From Neostapfia colusana (lineage: Eukaryota > Streptophyta > Magnoliopsida > Poales > Poaceae), in contig JASWHV010000005.1 in assembly GCA_030760725.1 (NCBI GenBank), positions 26,731,241 through 26,795,240 of the forward strand: a stretch of 64,000 nucleotides of DNA, given 5' to 3'. Both the position numbers and the translations under genes were made by a program. The notes under the pieces were generated by a model. The model was not told the origin of the DNA, did no database searches, and was given only the letters and a program-made list of their open reading frames with translations. Numbering within the stretch: position 1 is the stretch's first letter; each line of letters begins with the position of its first letter. Below are positions 44,512 through 56,507 of this stretch, in pieces.

Positions 44512-45716
44512 ATGACGAAGCTTCCTTCAGCGGCAAGCTCTCCTCCCCCGCGTTCGCGGCGAACCGTGACCAGCGGGGAGTACGTGTCGACACACTCAGG
44601 GCGGAGTGTGTCGGCGCAAGCTGGTAGCCAGCAGCCGACTCCGGTAATGCAGGCTCCAACCAGCATGAGATCTTCTGCAGCGCTAAGCGAATCCCACAGG
44701 GGTGCGCTAGCTGCAGCAAGAGCGCTACTGTGCAATCCGCCTGCTGGGGACGCGCCTCAGGCAGCGACCCAGCAGTGGATTCGCGAGGTAGACCGCCTCG
44801 TCGTCGCCGCCGCAAACCCTCGACTTCGGTGGAGACGACATTCCGGCCAACCGGCTGTGTCGCTGACGCGCACGCCAACGGTTGACGGACAGACGGCGGA
44901 TTCCAGCTCCACCAGGCTTCCGTCGACGGACCTGAGGACAGAGTTGGAGCGGTGCCACTTGGGTCAGGATGCCCGGGTGTACCTCGAGCGACGTCGGGAA
45001 AGGCGTCGCAACCAAGAGGCTGGCGACAGCATGACGTCGGCCTCGACCCAGCCTGAAGAGCAGATCTTCGCCACGCGATCTCTGCCCCAGTCATATGCCG
45101 CGCAGCATATGCCACAGCCATATGCTTTGCAAACGGCGTCCCTGGTCTTTGGCGCAGCCTTGCCCATACCGGGGTACACTGTGCCAGCGGCGAACCAAGT
45201 GTTCGCGGCAGCAACACCTGCGGCAGCAGGAGCAGGACGTGCGGCCCTGGCGCCCCACCTTCGCTTCGCAAGGTGGCCGCGCAAGTTTCGGCCGCACCTG
45301 CCCGAAAAGTACGACGGGAGCGTCAACACGGCGGAGTTTCTCTAGATCTACTCCGCCGCTGTACTTGCCGCAGGAGGGGATGAGGCTGTCATGGCCAACT
45401 ACTTCCCCGTCGCCTTGACCGGCCCAGCCCGGTCTTGGCTCATGAACCTCCCTCAGGGTTCCGTAACTTCCTGGGGAGAGCTCTGCCGGCAGTTCACCGC
45501 CAACTTCGGCAGTTCCTACACCCGGCCTGGCACGGAGCTTGACCTCCACGCCATCCAGCAACAACCTGGGGAGTCGCTGCGCTCCTTCATCCAGCGGTTC
45601 TCCCAGGTGCGGAACACCATCCCGCACATCCAGAACGCTTCTGTGGTGGTGGCGTTCCGGCAAGGCGTTCGGGACAATAAGATGCTCAAGAAGCTCGCGA
45701 CTAGGGAGGTCCGCGA
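44512..45716 (+). pseudogene. E2 gag, first part
   Basis: The ATG at 44512 (MTKLPSAASSPPPRSRR) leads into a variable N-terminus and then the capsid domain (RFARWPRKFRPHLPEKYDG). TAG at 45343-45345 replaces the CAG of E3 (EFLQIYS). Translation then continues open (FPVALTGPARSWLMNLPQG, QRFSQVRNTIPHIQNAS) until REVRD, where the LTR-A insertion starts. Confidence 0.9.
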
Positions 45717-48700
45717 TGTAACAGCTCTGATACCACGCTGAGACGGCCCCACGGGACCTCGTCGGGTGGTGCCATGTTATGCGGCACCCAACAGCACACG
45801 GGTCGATGAACACACATCATATTACATAAATAGTTTGCGGAAGCGTACAAGATTGTTTTACAAATAAGTATATCAGAGTAAACTACAGCGGAAGACTATC
45901 ACTCTCACGACTCATGTCTAAACTAGCAACAAACAAACGGTCCAGCCCGCGGACGTTTCTTACTAGCAACACGAAGATCAATCTGCAGCGGCGAGGATGC
46001 TCTTTGAGTAAGCACTCGGAGGTTCCCGAGTCTCATCGGCATCCCTTCTCATAAGCATCGAGTCAATTTCCTGCAAAACAACTCGGATAGCATCCGTGAG
46101 CATAACGCTCAGCAAGACTTAACCGTCACCCTAAACATGAAACTCTAAGTGAGGTTATGAACCTAACATAGGATAGCATAAGCATAATTAAACTCGCCTA
46201 AAAGTGAATCCTTACTTTCAGATATTAATTGCACCATTTTAAGTAACCCTGGGCACGCCACATCGGGAGTCCACAATCAAACAAGAAACGCTTTCCCCCG
46301 ATGTAAATTGCTCATGGCATAAAAGAATCGAGTTTGCACTAGCCTATTCATCAAGCTCCAATACAAGGTAGAATAATACTTCACATCAAGATGATTAGTT
46401 CCTTTCTCATGCAAGTTCTTACTACGTCACGACTGTGAGAACAAGTATGCTCGGTCCATTCCGCGAGCGACGGTGATTCGAATCAATAACTCCCGGACTA
46501 CACGACACGTACGCCCGTACTCGACGTTGCCTACAACAACCATCACTGACGTCGTACGTGGCAGCCTTTTCCCCGTTTCACCCCCGCTGAATCGATCAAG
46601 TCACTCCGTACAGTAGCTACTCTCATGGTGCACCTTCCGATGTGAGATGTCATGAGAATATTCCCCACATACTGCACACCGGCCGTCCGCCTGAGGTGAC
46701 CCGAAAAGTCCCAACGACAGCTTCCCGAGGTACATCGGTTTACTGGGTCCCATATAGCCAGCATGAGTCCGGTACACAACTCAAACTTGTTCAACAGGGC
46801 CGCATACGGATCGGTCCTTGACTGACACGGACAGGTCTGCAGCACCCAGGCCACTATGTCCTGCTGCTCCTACAACCTTCCGGTCTCCACTTTAACTTGC
46901 TAATTCAATTACGAACCAATCCCGTATGCCCCTGTTGTTCCTAAATCTGCGAGTAGCATCTCACCACTCGACTTCTACCGAACCGTACTTAAGCTTGGCA
47001 GTTCCACACGGTGATAAACACCTACCCAATACTCCATGGGTCATTTGGCTATGCAAGTGGAGTATCAAACACTAGACCTAATGCATAATTTATATCCTGA
47101 CCGAAAGTGAATACAAAACAAAAACTTCACAGCTGTTAAATACAAACCGGAGCTTGCCTGTTTTGCAGGGTAGTCGTATATAAGCAGTTAGTATCCTTGC
47201 AGATCCACCCTTGACTCTCCGGAGCTTGATCCACTTCGATGAATCACTCCTTTGAGTCCCCTTCGTTGTGGTTCCTATTGAGATGCATATGCACATGTTT
47301 TATAGACTGTAATGGAAAGAAGTTATAGAATTAATATCTTAGTAACAGAGGTTGTGTGGAAAAGCCAAGCATGGTTTGGTTTGCCTCTGTTGTGCAAAGA
47401 ACAGAAATAAACTAATTTGTCCTAAAGGCTTTAGCTATACACTCGTCATATTCCATAATGAACATAATAGATAAGCTGAAAGGATTTGAGCGCAACTGAA
47501 AAACAAAACTCCAATGGCCACAAAACTTTTACAGCAGGTTCTATACTACCTAAGGATTTAGCTTGCCAAATTGCAGCTAATGTGGAGTCATATTGTGTCC
47601 TCCATAATTCTCACAATATCTCTTATGTATTAACACATATACACAAGTATGGAGAATAAGAACAGTGAGTTACAGGACTCATCTTGGGTTGATAATTTAC
47701 ATGTGAGTTCTTGATCACATGAGAGTCATCTGATCCAAAATTCAGCCCTTTTACTTGGGTAGTTCTCCCAGAACAATTCTTTAAGCATTTGTACTCAAAA
47801 CAATTAATTCTGCAGTAATGTGAATTTTCCTGCCCAACTAATTGAACTACAATTCCAAGTATGTCTCAGAGAGATTGCCTAAATTTTCCTATGATTTTTG
47901 GAGCTATGGATGGCTCAGAACAGATTTTTGAAGTGGGAAACATTTTCTGAAAATGTTTCTGGACTCTTATGAACACAGCAGATTGTTTTTAGCAAATTCC
48001 TACTCAAATGATCTTCAAATGAGCTGAAAATTTTCTATAAGGTCAAAAATATACTCAAGAATATTATGGCAAAATTTGGTTATTTTTGGATAACCCAAAC
48101 TCCCTCAATAATTCTTTTTCAGAAAACCTTCCAAGAATTTTCCAGAATTAAATAGTTCGTTTCATACAAATTGGGTTGTAGATTTGGACAGAGCTATTCA
48201 ATATGAATCCAACCAAATTTGAATCGCTAAATTTGGGGATTCCTAGAAGAGTTATGAGGTTCTAAAGTTTGGGAAAAAATTCTGAAATTGACCTCTGTTT
48301 ATTTTCCCATTTTCAGAGACATAAGGAATTAACACCACATTTGGCCAAGCAAATGAGGTCCAATGCTTCTGAAAATTTTACTGGAGTTCAAGTATTTTCG
48401 GAAGACTCTCCTGCCCAAATTTGGGGATTTTCCAATACATAGAACTCCTTGAAAAATTCCCACAAGCTTTTCCTTCTATGAATTAATGAGCCAAAACCAG
48501 GGGTTTTCATAATTATTGGGTTTTACCTATGGATAGTACTCTCTAAGAGGAATCCAACAAAATTTATCTCACTATTTTTGGAGCTTCCTACACCAAGTTA
48601 TGCATTTTACAAGTTTGCACAACTCTCTGTTTGATTTTAAACAGCACAGTCGCACGTGGGGCCCACGGGTCAGGTGCTTCTTCAACCTCCCGCCAGAGCC

Positions 48701-50101
48701 CGTGGGTGCACACCGGCAGAGAACTTGGCATGGCTCCTTCTCCCTCATTTCTCCACCAAATGAGCTCCGGTTTCGCCCTACATGCTCCTGGGAACGTGGC
48801 GCAGCTGCCGGGCAAGGTTTCCCTGCGTGAAAACGGCTGTAGGTGGGTCGGCACCGGCGGGGCGGCTCGGGGGCTCGACATGGACGCGTTCCAGCGTGTC
48901 CAAGGCGTTTCCCGGCGAGCTACGATGTCCTACAGCATCCATAGGGTTCTAGGAACATGGAACGGAGATCAAATCGTGCAGAAAGTGGCTGCAACCTAGT
49001 CGTCACCGTGGACCGTGGCAGTTTTGGCCGCCGGCAACGATTTCCCGTTGCCCGGGGCATCGGAGGGTCGGTTTTCTTTGGTTTTCGGCGTGGGAGGGTG
49101 CTAGGGCATCTAGTTGATGTGGTTTGAATTGTAGGAGGTATGATCGGTTTGGGAGAATTTCACGAATTAAACACGGGCTGTTCTATACGTGCGCCGGTGC
49201 CAAAAATTGAATTCCGGCGAGCCGGCGTTGGGGGAGAGCAGGAGGACGACGGGATGAGGATCAGTACCTCCTGGCGCACCTCTATGGCCTCTTGAGCCTG
49301 CCGGAGAGGCGCTGGGCTGGCCCAGAGACAGGGAGCAGTGGAGCAGCGCCGGTGAGGTGCTCGGCTCTCGGTTTGTTTGCGAGGAGAAGAAAGCAATTGT
49401 GCCTTGCTTCGGCCGGGGGGCACGTGATCACGTTGGGGGCACGGCCAGGACTGACCCCAGGGAGCCAGCGCGTGGAGACCGGCAGCAGGAGCTGTCGCCG
49501 GCAAGCTGCTCGGTGGCGCTCGCGAGCTGCTCGGGAAAAGTTCCCACCGAGAGCAAAACTTAGGGAGTAAGTCTCCTCCTTTAGCTCTATGACCTGTGGG
49601 TCCCACCCCCCATTTCTTCACTAAATATCTTCTCAAGCTGATCTTTTCACTCCCCAAAATGCTAAGTTTTAAAAAGGTGGGCTAGAATTTGAATTCTTCA
49701 AATTCAGTTTGAATTTGCAAGACTAAATCTGAATTTGGTTTAGAATTTGCAACTTCTTCTTTTTAGCTCTCTTTTGAGCCCACCCTACAAATGGAAAGTT
49801 GGTGAGCAAACTTTTCCCTATAATTCCAACTGTAGGGCTGCATGTTTATTCAAAGTTTTTGGGTCACCATATGTGTGAACTTTGAATTTCAAATCTGAAT
49901 TTTAAACTTACATGCAAAGAGGTATTTAACTCCTTATTGGTTCAACACTTTTAAATAAAAAGGTGAGCCTCATGTTGGATGTTCATCCATGTATTACCTT
50001 GCATGAAAAAAAGTTTTAGCAAGTCCCATTTTTCATGTCTTTGCCACACATATGAATTCAAACCTTAGTTTTTATTCATACACATTTTTGGGACTTTTAC
50101 A
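45717..50101 (-). mobile_element. LTR-A solo LTR, 4385 bp
   Basis: It is flanked by CGCGA at 45712-45716 and 50102-50106 and restores the gag frame of E2 (REVRD|VSELFSLAD) when removed. On the minus strand it starts TGTAAAAGTCCC and ends TGGTATCAGAGCTGTTACA, so TG...CA ends and a 5-bp duplication support a single LTR. It holds no gene I recognise. Open frames near 48600-49660 are in a GC-rich block. A short reading on the minus strand near 47280-47150 ends in AAACAG|GCAAGCTCCGGTTTG, equivalent to the spliced exon candidate of the other copy. Confidence 0.82.
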
Positions 50102-51433
50102 CGCGACGTCTCGGAGCTCTTCAGCCTGGCGGACAAGTGTGCCAGAGCAGCCGAAGGGCAGAACTGGCACTCACTGCCAGCCTCCGAGCCAGGGGGGCAG
50201 CCAGGATCTGGCGCCGCTTCCTAGGGAAGCGGCAGTAAGATCAAGAACAGGGGCGGTGGCAAGATGAAACCGCCGGCCGCGGCCCCCGTTGCCGCAGCAG
50301 CGGTGCCCAGTGGAGCTCGGGGGCCGTGCCCCGACAAAAGGCCGCGACAATCACCGGCTCCAGACGGAGGCCAGGGCGAGCTATGCCCCATGCACGGCAC
50401 CAGTTACCATACTCCTGCCGTGTGCCAGGAAATCCAGAAGCTCGCGGAGCGCTTCCAAAAAGGGAAGCAGCTTCTAACTGATGACCCACCCTACCATCAA
50501 AGGGAGGGCAAGCAGAAGGTCGACGCCCCAGACGACGTCGACCACCGGGTGGAGTTCCAGGAGCCTCAGCGTGCAGTGAAGGCGGTGCGCAATCATGAGA
50601 GCTCCAGTTCCAGTGATGACGAGCACCGGAAGATGCTCTACATCATCTACGGTGGGTCCGCTGACCCCTCATCCCGAAGCGCGGTTAAGACCATGCGCCG
50701 AGCGGTAGCGTCGGTGGCTCCCCTCCCGGGTGCAGCACCGCACCTCAGGTGGATGGGAACCCCCATCAGCTTTGATGCCACCGACTGCCCCAGGAACATG
50801 GCTGGGGCCGACCAACTACCGCTCTTGGTGGCCCCCACCATCGCCAACGTAAGGATGTACCATGTTTTGGTGGATGGCGGGGCTGGACTGAACGTCATCA
50901 GTCGCGCAGCTTTCCAGAAGCTGCAGATCCCGATGGCCAAGCTCACCCCATCGAGCCCGTTCTCAGGGGTAGGGCCGGGACAGGTCGTTCCCTACGGCCA
51001 CATCAGCCTCCCGGTGACCTTTGGGGCACCGGACAACTATCGGACAGAGTACATTCTGTTCGACGTGGCGGAGATCGACATCCCCTTCAACGCCATAATT
51101 GGCAGGCCAGCCCTGTACCGATTCATGGCAGTAGCCCACTACGGATACCTTGTCTTGAAGATGCCTACACCAACAGGCGTCCTCAGGATTCGTGGAGACC
51201 GTACTGCCGTAGTGTTAGCCTTGGAAAAGCTCCAAGCGCTTACAACAGCTAGAGCACCAACCCCAGGCAGTGCAGAACCAAACCGGCTCCACCCAAGTGC
51301 ACGCCACCGTGCCTCTACCACAGCACCCCTTGTGCAACCCCTCGACGAGGGCGACGTCACCTTGAGGCTCGTCCAAATCGGTGCCGACGCCACCCAGACC
51401 ACCCGGGTAGCCGGGGGCCTGGATAGCAAATAG
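50102..51433 (+). pseudogene. E2 gag end and protease
   Basis: After the solo LTR the frame resumes at VSELFSLADKCARAAEGQN and meets TAG at 50222-50224 (E3 has TAT). From there it is open to 51433, with a C/H-rich motif (GELCPMHGTSYHTPAVC) and then the retropepsin-like domain (YHVLVDGGAGLNVISRAAF, catalytic D-G-G variant). AEIDIPFNAIIGRPALYRF follows. TAG at 51431-51433 replaces an expected Gln before the RT (LDSK-stop-EGALV). Confidence 0.9.
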
Positions 51434-52729
51434 GAAGGCGCGCTCGTCACCTCCCTCCGGCACAATGTCGATGTGTTTGCATGGCAGCCATCGCAGATGC
51501 CAGAGATCCCTAGGGAGGTGATCGGGCACCACCTAAAGGTCTTCCCCGACGCCCGGACAGTCCAACAGAAGCCCCGCAAGCAGTCCATCGAGTGGCAAAG
51601 CCTCATCCGCGAAGAATTCAAGAAGCTGCTGGACGCTGGCTTCATACGGGAAGTCCGCCACCCCAGGTGGTTGGCGAACCCTGTTGTTGTCCCAAAGGCC
51701 GTCGGGAAGCTCCGGATGTGCATCGACTACACCAGTCTCAATAAAATCCCTATGTCTAGAGAAGATGAAGAGCACACCTCTTTCATCACAGTAGACGGTC
51801 TGTACTGTTATGTCTCTATGCCTCATGGCCTAAAGAACGCTCTCCCTACCTTCGTACGTGCAATGCACAAGACCTTCGGGGAGCTGATAAGAGACTCAGT
51901 TGAGGTGTATGTCGATGACATTGTTGTTAAGGTCAGGCAGAGTTCATCCCTACTAGATAACCTGGCCTTAGTCTTTGATAAACTGCGCTCTACGCGCACG
52001 AAGCTGAACCCCGACAAATGTGTGTTCGGTGTATCCTCTGGAAAACCCTTAGGATTCCTGGTCTCACACCGAGGAATTGAGGCTAACCCAGAGAAGATCA
52101 AAGCCATCGACTTGAGGCGGCCCCCCGCCCGCATCAAAGAAGTCCAGAAACTCACGGGATGCCTAGCCACACTGAGTCGGTTTATACCGAGGTTAGCAGA
52201 GCGAGCGCTCCCATTCTCTAAGCCCCTTCGCTTGGGCCGACGAAGCAGAAGAAGCTCTCCAGGAGCTGAAGCAACTCCTGATGACCCTACCCGTAATGGT
52301 AGCCCCCGAGCCCGAAGAGCATCTGTTGCTCTACATCGCGGCGACGGCTGCAGTGGTGAGTATGGTCCTCGTCGCAGAGCGGCCGGACTCCTCATCGCCA
52401 CAGCCTGCTCCGGTATCGGAAAACAGGCGCCAGGAAACCCCGGAGGTCTAAGACGACCCCCTGGGTCTCCGAGGCAACCCCCTGGAGGTCCAAAACGGAC
52501 CCCCGGACCCCCAAAACAACCTCCCGGAGGACCAGCAGCAACGGGACCCCCCCGGAAGTCCAACAGAACCTCCCGGATGTCCAATGGGACCTCCCGGAGC
52601 TCCCGGGAAATCAGCGGGACCTCCAGGAGGTCCAAGACAGCTTGGGAGCCTTCGAGTATCAGCTCCCGGCGGCCTCCAGGTGCCCACCCACCTCATGCGG
52701 GCCTGAGCCATGGATGGAGATATCTCTGA
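51434..52729 (+). pseudogene. E2 reverse transcriptase with internal deletion
   Basis: Frame: DVFAWQPSQMPEIPREVIGH, GFIREVRHPRWLANPVVVPK, KLRMCIDYTSLNKI, then an abrupt join to EDEEHTSFITVDGLYCYVS. The intervening segment with the first catalytic Asp (FLDAYSGYHQI in relatives) is deleted. YVDDIVVK, the later catalytic box, is present near 51910. After about 52235 the frame turns into low-complexity Pro/Gly sequence (RSRRSSPGAEAT..., repeated GGP/TPGPPKQPPG words). Confidence 0.88.
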
Positions 52730-53585
52730 CCTGGGAGGGAGGGTCCGGACCATCCGGAGGCCTGTCTACTACATCAGCAAGGTCCTCCATGACGCCAAGA
52801 CAAGGTACCTGGAGGTCCATAAGCTGCTGTATGCAGTGCTCGTGGCGTCCAGGAAGCTCCGCCACTGCTTCCAAGCCCACCGGGTCTCGGTGGCCACCTC
52901 CTATCCGCTGAAGGCTGTCCTCCACAACCCTCACGCGACGGGCAATGTCGCCAAATGGGCAGCGGAACTACCACAGTTTGAGTTAGACTTCCTCCCTCGT
53001 CACGCTGTCAAGAGCCAAGCACTGGCTGACTTCGTGGCTGAGTGGACGCCAACGCAGGCTGACCTAGGGGGCCATGAAGACGGTGAACCAGGGCCCCGAG
53101 CTCCGGCCTTCACCGGGCCTTACTAGATGCTCTTCTTCGACGGCTCCTCGCGAAAGCAGGGGGCCGGTGCTGGCGTACTGCTCCTCATGTCATCGGGGGA
53201 GCAGTCTGGGTATATGGTGCATCTCAATTCCAAGGCAACCAACAACATGGCAGAGTATGAAGCACTCATCTTTGGCCTAAAGACAGCCCTGTCTCTAGGC
53301 GCTCGCCAGTTGTTGGCACAGGGCGACTCCCAGCTAGTTATCAAGCAAGTTAAGGGTGAATGCTCCTGCAGTGACCCACAGCTAGCTGCTCATCTGCTCT
53401 ATGTGCAGATGGTGGAGAAAGACTTCCTCGCCTTGGACCTGCGCCACGTACCACGCGCTGGCAAGGCCGCAGCTGACGACCTCTCAACGAAGGCCCCCAC
53501 CAGAGCCCCTGTGCCCGAAGGAGTCTTCGAGAGGACGTTGCTGTGGCCCACAGCCCGGCCCACCGAGCCGGGCGAAGGGGGCTAG
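52710..53585 (+). pseudogene. E2 RNase H region
   Basis: First frame: RPVYYISKVLHDAKTRYLEV, VLVASRKLRHCFQAHRV, ELDFLPRHAVKSQALADFVA, closed by TAG at 53124-53126. The next frame (53127) is the second, plant-type RNase H: MLFFDGSSRKQGAGAGVLL, NNMAEYEALIFGL, LAQGDSQLVIKQVKGEC, LRHVPRAGKAAADDLST. Two RNase H-like stretches in succession are typical of the Tat clade. Confidence 0.85.
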
Positions 53586-54206
53586 ACCAGCACCTCGAAG
53601 CTGGCGGTCCCGGCGGCCCTGCAGCCATGGACGCCGCCAAGGATCCAAAGCGTCACTGGGGACTCCGTGCAACCCAGCGCTCAAGATCCAGACGCTCAAG
53701 TCAGACCCGATGCATGGATCACGGAGATACGGGACTACTTGAAAGACAATATCCTCCCTGATGAACGTGTATCCGCTGAACGGATCGTGCGTATGGCTAA
53801 GAGACACGCGTTGGTAGAAGGGGATCTCTACCAATGTGGCGCCAACCGCGTCCTATTGCGATGCATAACCCAGGGGGAAGGATGTGACTTGCTCGCTGAT
53901 ATCCATGGAGGCGAATGTGGGAGTCACTCTTCCTCACGCACGCTTGTCGGTAAAGCCTTCCGGCATGGCTTCTACTAGGCGACAACACTCCAGGATGCCG
54001 TCAAGCTGGTCGAGAGCTGCAAGGCGTGCCTGTTCCACGCCAAGCAGATCCATACACCGGCTTGGACGGTACAGATGATCCCGCCCACATGGCCATTTGC
54101 CGTATGGGGGCTGGACATCCTGGGACCATTCCCCAGAACCAAGGATGGGGACCCGCTCCCGAACCCTCGGAACACAGAACACCTCCGTAAGTTCTACCCC
54201 TAGAGC
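53586..54206 (+). pseudogene. E2 integrase remnant
   Basis: Pieces in order: WITEIRDYLKDNILPDERVS, RMAKRHALVEGDLYQ, the finger (DIHGGECGSHSSSRTLVGKAF then CKACLFHAKQIH), and PFAVWGLDILGPFPRTKDG with the first core Asp. The text then jumps to the extreme C-terminus (NTEHLRKFYP, TAG near 54201). Most of the DDE core is deleted. A TAG also interrupts near 53977. Confidence 0.85.
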
Positions 54207-55367
54207 AACAATAGGACAGACTCTTCTTTTTATAATAAATTCCATAAAGCCCAGGAACAGTGCTCGGAGCAGCTAAGCCTCATGGGATGGTCCAGGACTA
54301 CGTTCAGCTTCGCCTGGTTCCGACCCCAAGCGCGTAGAGTCTTGCTTCCCTTCTTAATGAGGCGGGTCGTGGCCTCCATACTTTGCCTGCCTTCCTCCTA
54401 TGGAAATTTATATGAAAAGAAACCTGTCCTACGTTGCTCTTCCTTGGTGCTCATTTAATTTACTTATTAAATTTTTATGACTGCACTTCTAGCGCATGCT
54501 CACCATGCGCTCAGCTCCCTCTTCTCATTCTCACCTTTAGTCGGCATTTGCTGCCCTACCAAAGGCGGTTGCGTTGGAGGTACCTGCCGATAGCCAGGGG
54601 GGCCCCGAGCTCCCGGCACTTCGCGCACGGTAGTCCCCAAGCACCGTATAAGTGGACGGGGACCGTAAGCCAAATAAGACTATGAGATAGAGGAGGGGGA
54701 GCCCCCAAGGAGAATTACGTTTCCCTTACTTGTGTGCAGGACCTCTCGACCTCAGCTCCCCGCAGGAGTATGGTAGGTACATCCATCCAATGGAACGCAC
54801 CTACCAGGGGGCCGCTACGGGATCGTGCAAGACCGAAACCCCAAGGTAAGACCACAGAACCTAGACCTCACCACTTCCGCAGGGGCGAGACCCGAAGGTC
54901 CCACGTGTCCAGCGGGTCCGGACCTCCATCTCCTTGAGGGGGAGCTCTGGGCCCGCCACGTGGCCTATAGAAGTCAGACCTCCTCCCTCCACGGGGAGAG
55001 GTCCGAAGGCTCCACGTGCCCCGCAAGCCCGGACCTCCCCTCGGAGGGGAGCTCTGGGCCCGCCACGTGGCTAGCAGGCCCGGACCCCCCCCCCCATTCT
55101 GATGGGGCGGGTCCTGGAGACCTCCGGGGCCCTTAATATAGTAAGGACCCGGGGAAGGTGTCTATGCAGAGCTTTGAGATTGGCCAAGGCCTCTGAGTAC
55201 CTTGCGGAGCTAAGGATTCGGCCAGGTAAAACCAGGAAGAAGACTAAGACATGCAGACACAGAAGGAAACAGGAGTCTGTTCATAACAAGGCTCCATAAG
55301 CTGGGCTACAGACACAACAAAAATAAAAAAGGAGGTACAGGGCCTTGTGGCCACGGGGGCAGATGCC
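54207..55367 (+). other. E2 3' region with LTR-like G-box modules
   Basis: Non-coding and co-linear with E3 59190-60560. At 54895-55075 it carries copies of the LTR module (CCACGTGTCCAGCGGG, CCGCCACGTGGCC). It ends where E3 inserted at ATGCC (55363-55367), just at the tail of the antisense ORF, which resumes after 63822. Confidence 0.8.
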
Positions 55368-56451
55368 TGTTGGTACCCGCGATATGGGATACCCCGGCGC
55401 ACGGGGGAAAATGCCCAATGATCTCGCCCTTCTCCGCAGGGAGAGCACCGAAGGCACCAGGCGTCCGGCGGTGCCGGACCTCCCTCTCCTTAGAGGAGAG
55501 CTCCGGGCTCGCCACGTGACCTGCAGAAGCCGGACCTCCCCCTCCGCGGGAGAGAGGTCCGAAGGCGCCATGTGTCAAGCGGGGCCGGACCTCCCTCTCC
55601 TCAGAGGAGAGCTCCGGGCCCGCCACGTGGCCGATAGAAGCCGGACCTTCCCCTCCGTGGAGAGAGGTCAGAAGGCTCCACGTGTCCTGCGGGGCCGGAC
55701 CTCCCTCTTCTCTGAGGAGGGCTCCGGGCCCGCCACGTGTCCAGCAGAAGAGCGCTGCCTGACTCCGAGCGGTAGGCGGCGGGCGTAAAGACGCCCCATA
55801 CCTTGCCCGTAGAAGGTATTCAAGGCCCGCGCCTTCCCAAGATGCGGAGACGCGGAGCACGCCTCTGTCAGGTGCCGTTGCGCTCAGTCGCATCACAGAC
55901 TGGCGCGTGGTGTCAGAACCTGCCAGCCAATAAACACAGCGACAAGACATCCCCTGCTGCCTCCGCCGTCATCAACCACTACGACTAGCAGGCGGCATGG
56001 GCAGGGCTGCAAGACGAAGACTCAGAATCCTTCGCCAGAGACAACTACCGATGTAACTGCGGATACAATAGTCAGCAGGCAATCTCCCCGGGACCACCTG
56101 TCGGGTCCCGGGCCCCTCTTGTAAGCCACGCGAGCCTTGGACTATAAAAGGCTCGGGTAGGCAACGTTAGCAAGGGTTCGCACTCTAGCCATTCGCACCC
56201 AAGGTGTAACTCTTCCCCAAGCTCAGGACTCCGGTTCTGAGTAACAAGCAATACAGCGAGCACCACAGCTTGCAGTGGACATAGGGTTTTACGCTCCGGC
56301 GGCCTGAACCACGTAAAACTCGCCGTGTCAAGCTCCTCCTTAACTCGTCCCTACGCTCAAGCTCTCCGCAAGTGACTAGCCCCTCCGAAAAAGAACCTCC
56401 GCGGGCTGCCCAGTGCAGGTCCGGGGGAAGTGTCGACCACACACTTCGACA
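55368..56451 (+). repeat. E3 5' LTR
   Basis: It spans TGTTGGTACCCGCGATATGG to CACACTTCGACA. G-box-type sites lie at 55513 (CACGTG), 55569 (CATGTG), 55624, 55679 and 55734 (CACGTG), 55-56 bp apart. A TATA-like CTATAAAAGG lies near 56141. Confidence 0.95.
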
Positions 56452-56453
56452 TT

Positions 56454-56471
56454 TGGCGCGCCAGGAAGGGG
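56454..56471 (+). other. E3 primer-binding site (tRNA-Arg type)
   Basis: TGGCGCGCCAGGAAGGGG, differing by one base from the E2 site. Confidence 0.88.
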
Positions 56472-56507
56472 GCTTTTCCCTTGCGCGACGAGTTTCCGCC
56501 GACGAAG

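Noticed and set aside
45717..45740. A primer-binding site marking an LTR retrotransposon 5' LTR at ~45738.
   Set aside because: The CGCGA duplications and restored gag frame place the element end at 45717, so the Met-primer-like sequence is inside the inserted unit.
48588..49657. Possible host gene in the GC-rich block (ORFs of 97-165 codons).
   Set aside because: It lies within the TSD-bounded LTR-A insertion, shows no recognisable domain, and similar GC-rich text occurs in the other LTR-A copy.
52235..52729. Pro/Gly-rich repeated peptide (GGPKRTPGPPKQPPG type) as a separate protein.
   Set aside because: It continues the E2 RT frame after RNase H homology is lost and looks like an out-of-frame reading of a short GGAGGTCC-type repeat.
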